DNA of 10,410 bases, taken from assembly GCA_011049795.1 (NCBI GenBank), contig DRHD01000023.1:1-10410 (forward strand), read 5' to 3'. The notes beneath the pieces were generated by a model. The model was given only the letters and a program-made list of their open reading frames with translations, did no database searches and had not been told where the DNA came from. Below are positions 6,443 to 10,410 of the stretch, piece by piece (position 1 is the first letter of the stretch; every line of letters begins with the position of its first letter). Source of the DNA: Porticoccus sp. (GTDB taxonomy: Bacteria; Pseudomonadota; Gammaproteobacteria; Pseudomonadales; Porticoccaceae). Made by a program: the position numbers and the translations under genes.

Positions 6443-7063
6443 TCAAAATCTGTAAGCCGCACCTAGATGAATCAACTCTATTTCGCTATCCACTTCATCC
6501 TTATACTGACCGTCAGTATCAACATTGATCGTATCCAATGAAAAAACATAACGCTCCCAACCTAAACGAAACTGCACACGGGACCAGCCCGGCGGAATAA
6601 AATTGAAACCCAGGCCGTAAACGATAACGACCCCGGTATCATCATCGTCATCAGTCACTAAAAAACCATCACTGGTGGCATAGGCAATATCTTGGTCAAT
6701 GCTGGCGAATCCCAGTCCAGCCTGGGCATAGAGTGCAAAGCCCGCACCGATAGGTAGTTGCCCCAATGCCGAGACAGTGAATGCGCCAAAATCTGTTTCG
6801 ACATCAGAGCGAGGAGACTCAACCTCATACGTCCCCAAACTCGTTAATGCAAGCTCGGCGCTGATGTAATCACTGAAACGATAGCCGCCATAAAGTTTGC
6901 CACCTATCTCACTGTCATCAAGGCGTGACTGCTGGTAAAAACCATCATCATCGTATTTCGTTGAAGCCAATGCCCCGCCGAAATAAACATTACTGCGGTC
7001 ATCGGCAGATGATAACGAGGAGGCCAATAACAAGGCGATTGTCACTACATACTGGTTTTTCAT
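6443..7063 (-). CDS. Small outer-membrane beta-barrel protein
   Basis: A 206-aa exported protein. Residues 1-20 form a signal peptide (MKNQYVV, hydrophobic core IALLLASSL, cleavage after SSA). The rest alternates polar and hydrophobic residues in strands (VYFGGAL, GGKLYGGYRF, SAELALTSLG, FTVSALGQL, FALYAQAGLGFA, VVIVYGLGFNF, VQFRLGWERYVF, IELIHLGAAYRF) and ends in an aromatic Phe, the outer-membrane insertion signal. This fits an eight-stranded OmpA/OmpW-like barrel with no periplasmic domain. The loops are very acidic, including a run of five Asp (138-142), which could bind cations; that is inference. An AGGG ribosome site precedes the ATG. It starts 39 bp after the aminotransferase stop, so co-transcription is possible although no functional link is obvious. 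Confidence 0.85.
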   Translation of the reverse strand: MKNQYVVTIALLLASSLSSADDRSNVYFGGALASTKYDDDGFYQQSRLDDSEIGGKLYGGYRFSDYISAELALTSLGTYEVESPRSDVETDFGAFTVSALGQLPIGAGFALYAQAGLGFASIDQDIAYATSDGFLVTDDDDDTGVVIVYGLGFNFIPPGWSRVQFRLGWERYVFSLDTINVDTDGQYKDEVDSEIELIHLGAAYRF

Positions 7064-7102
7064 CCTAAATCCCTATTTTTATGCTAATGAAGTCATCGAA
7101 AC

Positions 7103-8275
7103 CTAATAACTATCCAACGCAGCAGCCACCGCAACACCGCTGCTAATACGGGCCCCTTGAGCGGTGAGTACCGTATCTAATGCGGATAAACACAGGACAA
7201 CATTCTTTTGATTACAAGCGTGCCCCATCAAACCAATACGCCAGGCCTTACCCGCTAGCGCTCCCAGTCCAGCACCTATTTCCAAACTGTATTGAGACAA
7301 TAACGCAGCACGCACCGCCGCATCATCAGCGCCCTCGGGAATAGCCACCAAATTCAACTGCGGTAAGCGATAGGCTGGCTCGACCACCATCGACAAGCCC
7401 ATCGCCTCCAAGCCTGCTACCAACGCGTGATGATGTTGCTGATGGCGCTGCCAGGCATTTTCCAATCCTTCTTCTTTCAGTATCAATAGCGATTCATGCA
7501 ACGCATACATCGCGTTAACTGGCGCAGTATGATGGTAAGCACGTTTGGTATTTGCCCCCCAATAGCCCATCACCAACTGCATATCCAAAAACCAGCTCTG
7601 CACCTTCTGTTCACGACTATTAATCACCTCGACTGCGCGCGGGCCAAAACTCACCGGTGAAATACCGGGCACACAGGACAAACATTTTTGCGTACCTGAA
7701 TAAACGGCATCAGCACCCCAGCCATCAATATCAACATTAATACCGCCTACTGAAGTGACGGTGTCAACAATACTCAAGGCGTTATTATCAGTCGCTAATT
7801 GGCAGAGTGCTTTGGCATCGCTGGCAACGCCGGTAGAGGTTTCCGCATGGACAAAAGCCAACACTTTAGCTTCAGGGTTTTGCGCAAAGGCCTGCTTCAC
7901 TTTCTCAACATCAATGGGCTTGCCCCACTCGTCTTCAACCAACACAGCAATGCCACCACAGCGTTCGACATTCTCTTTCATGCGACCACCGAACACGCCG
8001 TTCTGACAAACAATGACCGTATCGCCCGGAGACATCAGGTTAACAAAACAGGCTTCCATACCCGCTGAACCTGGCGCCGAAATGGGCAAAGTTAATTCAT
8101 TTGTGGTTTGAAAAGCATACTGTAGTAGCTCTTTAATCTCATCCATCAAGCCCACAAACTCAGGATCGAGATGGCCAATCGTGGGACGGCTTAAGGCTTC
8201 GAGAACGCGTGGACTCACATCAGAGGGACCAGGGCCCATTAACGTTCGCTGAGTTGGGTGAAAACTGCTGCTCAT
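7103..8275 (-). CDS. Class V aminotransferase, alanine/serine-glyoxylate type
   Basis: A 390-aa pyridoxal-phosphate enzyme of the AGXT/serine-glyoxylate family, which converts glyoxylate and an amino donor (alanine or serine) into glycine and a keto acid. The N-terminus carries the family signature LMGPGPSDVSPRVL and GHLDPEF (12-40), then SAPGSAGMEACFVN (67-79) around the cofactor phosphate. Asp171 (SIVDTVTSVGG) should contact the pyridine nitrogen, and Lys197 in YSGTQKCLSC is the Schiff-base lysine. Arg346 in AWRIGLMGH is the expected substrate-carboxylate arginine. The length is normal (about 380-400). The donor preference cannot be read from sequence alone. The ATG is preceded by AGGA (8282-8285). 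A 29-bp perfect inverted repeat lies 29 bases upstream of the start, suggesting specific regulation. No serine-cycle or other glyoxylate gene is adjacent. Confidence 0.93.
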   Translation of the reverse strand: MSSSFHPTQRTLMGPGPSDVSPRVLEALSRPTIGHLDPEFVGLMDEIKELLQYAFQTTNELTLPISAPGSAGMEACFVNLMSPGDTVIVCQNGVFGGRMKENVERCGGIAVLVEDEWGKPIDVEKVKQAFAQNPEAKVLAFVHAETSTGVASDAKALCQLATDNNALSIVDTVTSVGGINVDIDGWGADAVYSGTQKCLSCVPGISPVSFGPRAVEVINSREQKVQSWFLDMQLVMGYWGANTKRAYHHTAPVNAMYALHESLLILKEEGLENAWQRHQQHHHALVAGLEAMGLSMVVEPAYRLPQLNLVAIPEGADDAAVRAALLSQYSLEIGAGLGALAGKAWRIGLMGHACNQKNVVLCLSALDTVLTAQGARISSGVAVAAALDSY

Positions 8276-8303
8276 ATTTAGATCCTATGTATTGCCTGTA
8301 AGT

Positions 8304-8332
8304 AGTTACTTAATACTAGATATTAAGTAACT
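8304..8332. promoter_or_regulatory. Perfect 12-bp-arm inverted repeat ahead of the aminotransferase gene
   Basis: AGTTACTTAATA (8304-8315) and TATTAAGTAACT (8321-8332) are exact reverse complements around CTAGA. The long AT-rich arms with a 5-base centre look like an operator for a dimeric regulator. On the minus strand a weak promoter, TTGTTA (8344-8349) and TAATAT (8320-8325) with an 18-base spacer, would have its -10 inside the repeat; each box matches consensus at only 4 of 6. No T run follows, so a terminator is unlikely. Confidence 0.6.
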
Positions 8333-8367
8333 TAGAAATTATCTAACAACGTAAGCTCATATGTTCA

Positions 8368-8464
8368 CAAAATGCGACTAAGCATTTTGGACGCCAGATT
8401 TATTCATGGCGCCCCAAGGGGAATTTGAGCCCTAGGGCTCAAATAATCACTTACCGAATGATTA
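8368..8464. repeat. Five inverted repeats placed back to back
   Basis: Within 97 bases there are five consecutive dyads with almost no space between them: CAAAATGC/GCATTTTG (8368-8389, 6-base loop), CGCCA/TGGCG (8392-8411, 10-base loop), CCCC-AA-GGGG (8412-8421), a perfect 20-bp palindrome centred on CTAG (8424-8443), and TAATCA/TGATTA (8444-8464, 9-base loop). I find no gene here on either strand. The region sits between the divergent aminotransferase and kinase genes, so it may be a multi-site regulatory region, a structured RNA, or a non-autonomous repeat element. Confidence 0.55.
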
Positions 8465-8702
8465 AGCGATGGCGAACATTAGCAGTTTTTAACGACCGAA
8501 AGAACCACTGGCCTATTCTATCTAAAAATGAACGCTATAGGCCTCATTGATGTCTCCCCAACAACCAGCAACATCACCCTCGTCGCTCTTTTAATTAGAA
8601 ACCCTTGATAAATAAGAATTTATCTCAGCAAAGGCCTTCGCCAAGTTCTTTGGAGCTAAATAGTAAAAATTACAAACCACGGCTTATTGAGTTGAAATAT
8701 CT
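8465..8702. other. Gene-free stretch between the aminotransferase and the sensor kinase
   Basis: No credible coding region is seen. Two further dyads are present: GGCCTAT (8510-8516) with ATAGGCC (8537-8543), and GATAAAT (8607-8613) with ATTTATC (8618-8624). Neither is followed by a T run. AT content rises toward the kinase gene. Confidence 0.5.
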
Positions 8703-8730
8703 CTTCAATTACAACAGGATAAACTATACT
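8703..8730 (+). promoter_or_regulatory. Possible sigma-70 promoter for the sensor kinase
   Basis: TATACT at 8725-8730 is a good -10 box. CTTCAA at 8703-8708 is a poor -35 with a 16-base spacer. It lies about 40 bases before the first usable start codon of the kinase. Position and AT-richness support it; the -35 does not. Confidence 0.3.
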
Positions 8731-8769
8731 TAACCGTTGAAGAAAACACCCAACAGACAGTGAGTTTTA

Positions 8770-10410
8770 GTGCTTCCCAGGATCAGCCAATACCAATATC
8801 AACACCACAGCCAACATCCGTCCCAAGAAAGTGGCGACGGTGGCGCCACGCCGCATCACAAACGCCTCACGACTTACTGGTTTCTACTACTATTTCAGAG
8901 CTTGCTGCTGCTAGTGAGTTCTGCTCAACTACATGCTCAAAATATCTCCCCAGAAAAAATCAAGGCAGCACTTACTTTTGAGTTTATTCGCTATATCGAA
9001 TGGCCAGATGATGACAATATAAAGCAATTTGAGCTTGCCTTTATTGGTAAAGACCGAAATTTATTCAATGAACTGGAAAAGGCTTCAAGAGTACTCAAGG
9101 TACGGGGACGTCGCGTACAGTTAACTCGAATTTCAACTGAAGAGTTAAACGGTCAAAAATTTCACATCCTATTCACAGCAAGCAATATAGGCGACCAACT
9201 GATTGAAATCGCCAGCCGTATTCGTCGCACGGAAACACTGGTCATCAGTGACAACAGCAAGCTCAAACAAGACTTCATGCTGAATATCCACCGCATTGAG
9301 GATAAATTGGCATTTGAAGTTAATCGCAGCAATATCATTTATGAAAACCTGACAATAGACAAAGACATTTTGTTACTGGGAGGCAGCGAACTGGATGTGG
9401 CCGAACTTTTTCGGGAAACAGAAAGCCGATTAAAGAACACTAAAAATAACTTAAGTATTCAACAACTTTCATTAGAGAAAAAGAATCAGGAACTCAAACA
9501 ACAAAATAGTTTATTCAATCAACAAAAACAAAAACTGCTAAAACAAAAAGACGAATTGCAAGAAAAAAACAAACTAATAACAGATAGAGAAAAAAAGCTT
9601 TCGGTCTTATCAAAGCAATTTATTAATTCAGCAGAAATTCTACTTGAAAAACAAATTAAACTTAAAAACAACCAAGAGTTACTCGACAACCCCCTTTCCA
9701 CTTTGCGTGAAAAAGAAAAATCAGCCGCCACTTTAGTAGATGCCATTGCGAACAACAATGCCATTCTGAAACAACAAGAACTTGATTTGGCGAAGCAGCG
9801 CAATGAAAATATAAAGAAAAGTGAGACCATCTCTTCACAAAGAAACTTGCTGGTTATTTTTGGCATTGCATTAGCTGCTTTTTCGCTGCTCACTATAGCT
9901 ATCATCCTAATTAACAAAGCCCGCAAAAAAGCCAACTTAAATTTAATCAAAGCTTCCGAGGCACTATCCATTGCTAAAGAAGACGCCGAAGAGGCCAATC
10001 GCGCCAAAAGTCTCTTTCTTGCAAAAATGAGTCATGAAATCCGTACACCCATGAGCGGTGTGCTCGGCATGTCTGAGTTATTAGCCGATATGGATCTAAA
10101 CCAGAAACAAAAAAAATGTAATGAAGTCATTTTAGCCTCTGGTCAAACGCTGTTAACTGTCATCAATGATATTCTCGATTATTCAAAGATTGAAGCTGGA
10201 AAGATGCACATGGAATCGATCCCTTTTAACTTGCAAAAGTTAATTTGGGAAGTGCTGAAAATGTTCCGCGTGAATAATGATAAACAGCACATTCCTCTCA
10301 TGGCGGATATTTCTCCCGAATTACCGACCATCGTATACGGAGATCCTACTCGTCTACGTCAAATACTCATTAATCTGGTCAGTAATGCAGTGAAATTTAC
10401 TGAACAGGGC
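8770..10410 (+). CDS. YfiR-domain sensor histidine kinase (3' end beyond the window)
   Basis: The open frame runs to the right edge, giving 547 residues so far. From the GTG start, residues 35-56 form a hydrophobic export segment ending LHA before QNISPEK. Residues about 58-205 match the periplasmic YfiR/HmsC-like family (DUF4154): [10 protein letters not shown] (70-79), FELAFIGKD, the middle [15 protein letters not shown] and [10 protein letters not shown], ending DILLLGG. A long Gln/Lys/Glu-rich coiled coil follows (about 215-350), then one membrane helix (about 360-382), a short linker without a clear HAMP or PAS domain, and the phospho-acceptor motif [14 protein letters not shown] with His422. 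The [12 protein letters not shown] and [20 protein letters not shown] (N box, Asn539) motifs show the ATPase domain starting at the edge. A receiver or Hpt domain may follow outside. The start is uncertain: an in-frame TGA at 8761-8763 leaves GTG at 8770 as the only reasonable choice, with a weak ribosome site. Confidence 0.88.
   Translation, partial: MLPRISQYQYQHHSQHPSQESGDGGATPHHKRLTTYWFLLLFQSLLLLVSSAQLHAQNISPEKIKAALTFEFIRYIEWPDDDNIKQFELAFIGKDRNLFNELEKASRVLKVRGRRVQLTRISTEELNGQKFHILFTASNIGDQLIEIASRIRRTETLVISDNSKLKQDFMLNIHRIEDKLAFEVNRSNIIYENLTIDKDILLLGGSELDVAELFRETESRLKNTKNNLSIQQLSLEKKNQELKQQNSLFNQQKQKLLKQKDELQEKNKLITDREKKLSVLSKQFINSAEILLEKQIKLKNNQELLDNPLSTLREKEKSAATLVDAIANNNAILKQQELDLAKQRNENIKKSETISSQRNLLVIFGIALAAFSLLTIAIILINKARKKANLNLIKASEALSIAKEDAEEANRAKSLFLAKMSHEIRTPMSGVLGMSELLADMDLNQKQKKCNEVILASGQTLLTVINDILDYSKIEAGKMHMESIPFNLQKLIWEVLKMFRVNNDKQHIPLMADISPELPTIVYGDPTRLRQILINLVSNAVKFTEQG

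Noticed and set aside
8760..8981. Plus-strand open frame of 73 codons before the kinase as a separate gene
   Set aside because: It overlaps the kinase N-terminal coding region. Its second half is just the kinase signal region read in another frame. It is kept only as a possible source of the true N-terminus.
9519..10007. Minus-strand open frame of 162 codons
   Set aside because: It is antisense to the coiled-coil and membrane-helix part of the sensor kinase. The Ser/Phe/Leu-rich peptide is what reversed Lys/Glu/Gln-rich coding gives.

Overview
The window reads as chromosomal DNA of a Gammaproteobacterium, most likely a marine or aquatic heterotroph. This rests on holA in a typical gammaproteobacterial form, a DUF6164-type small membrane protein, an RhlE-type DEAD-box helicase, and a YfiR-like domain on a sensor kinase. 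The Cellvibrionales/Spongiibacteraceae area is a guess from gene style and moderate GC, not a demonstrated assignment. I see no rRNA, tRNA, CRISPR array, transposase or phage gene.

Layout. Left block, plus strand (105-2515): holA (DNA polymerase III delta), a 330-bp intergenic stretch with nested inverted repeats, a KANL3/Tex30-type alpha/beta hydrolase, and a small DUF6164-like protein with a C-terminal membrane helix. Bases 1-78 are an inverted copy, 76 of 78 identical, of bases 202-279 inside holA. This suggests either a fold-back artefact at a contig end or a real short inverted duplication. Middle block, minus strand, listed in transcription order: class V aminotransferase (alanine/serine-glyoxylate type, 8275-7103), small outer-membrane beta-barrel (7063-6443), two-CBS-domain protein (6379-5771), cytochrome P450 (5483-4170, GTG start), and RhlE-like helicase (3976-2579), which ends convergently with the left block. 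The short gaps allow the first three to share a transcript. The P450 has its own promoter with a palindrome filling the -35/-10 spacer, and a likely intrinsic terminator.

Right block, plus strand: after a gene-free region packed with dyad symmetries (8276-8769) comes a large sensor histidine kinase that runs off the right edge. It has an N-terminal hydrophobic/signal segment, a periplasmic YfiR-like (DUF4154) domain, a long coiled coil, one membrane helix, a phospho-acceptor domain (His422 counted from a GTG start) and the beginning of the ATPase domain.

Points most worth checking: the YfiR-like domain fused to a kinase; the layered operator-like sequences at the P450 promoter; the five back-to-back inverted repeats at 8368-8464 and the 29-bp inverted repeat ahead of the aminotransferase; and the inverted copy of holA sequence at the left edge. 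The genes look mostly like independent functions. No single multi-gene pathway is evident.
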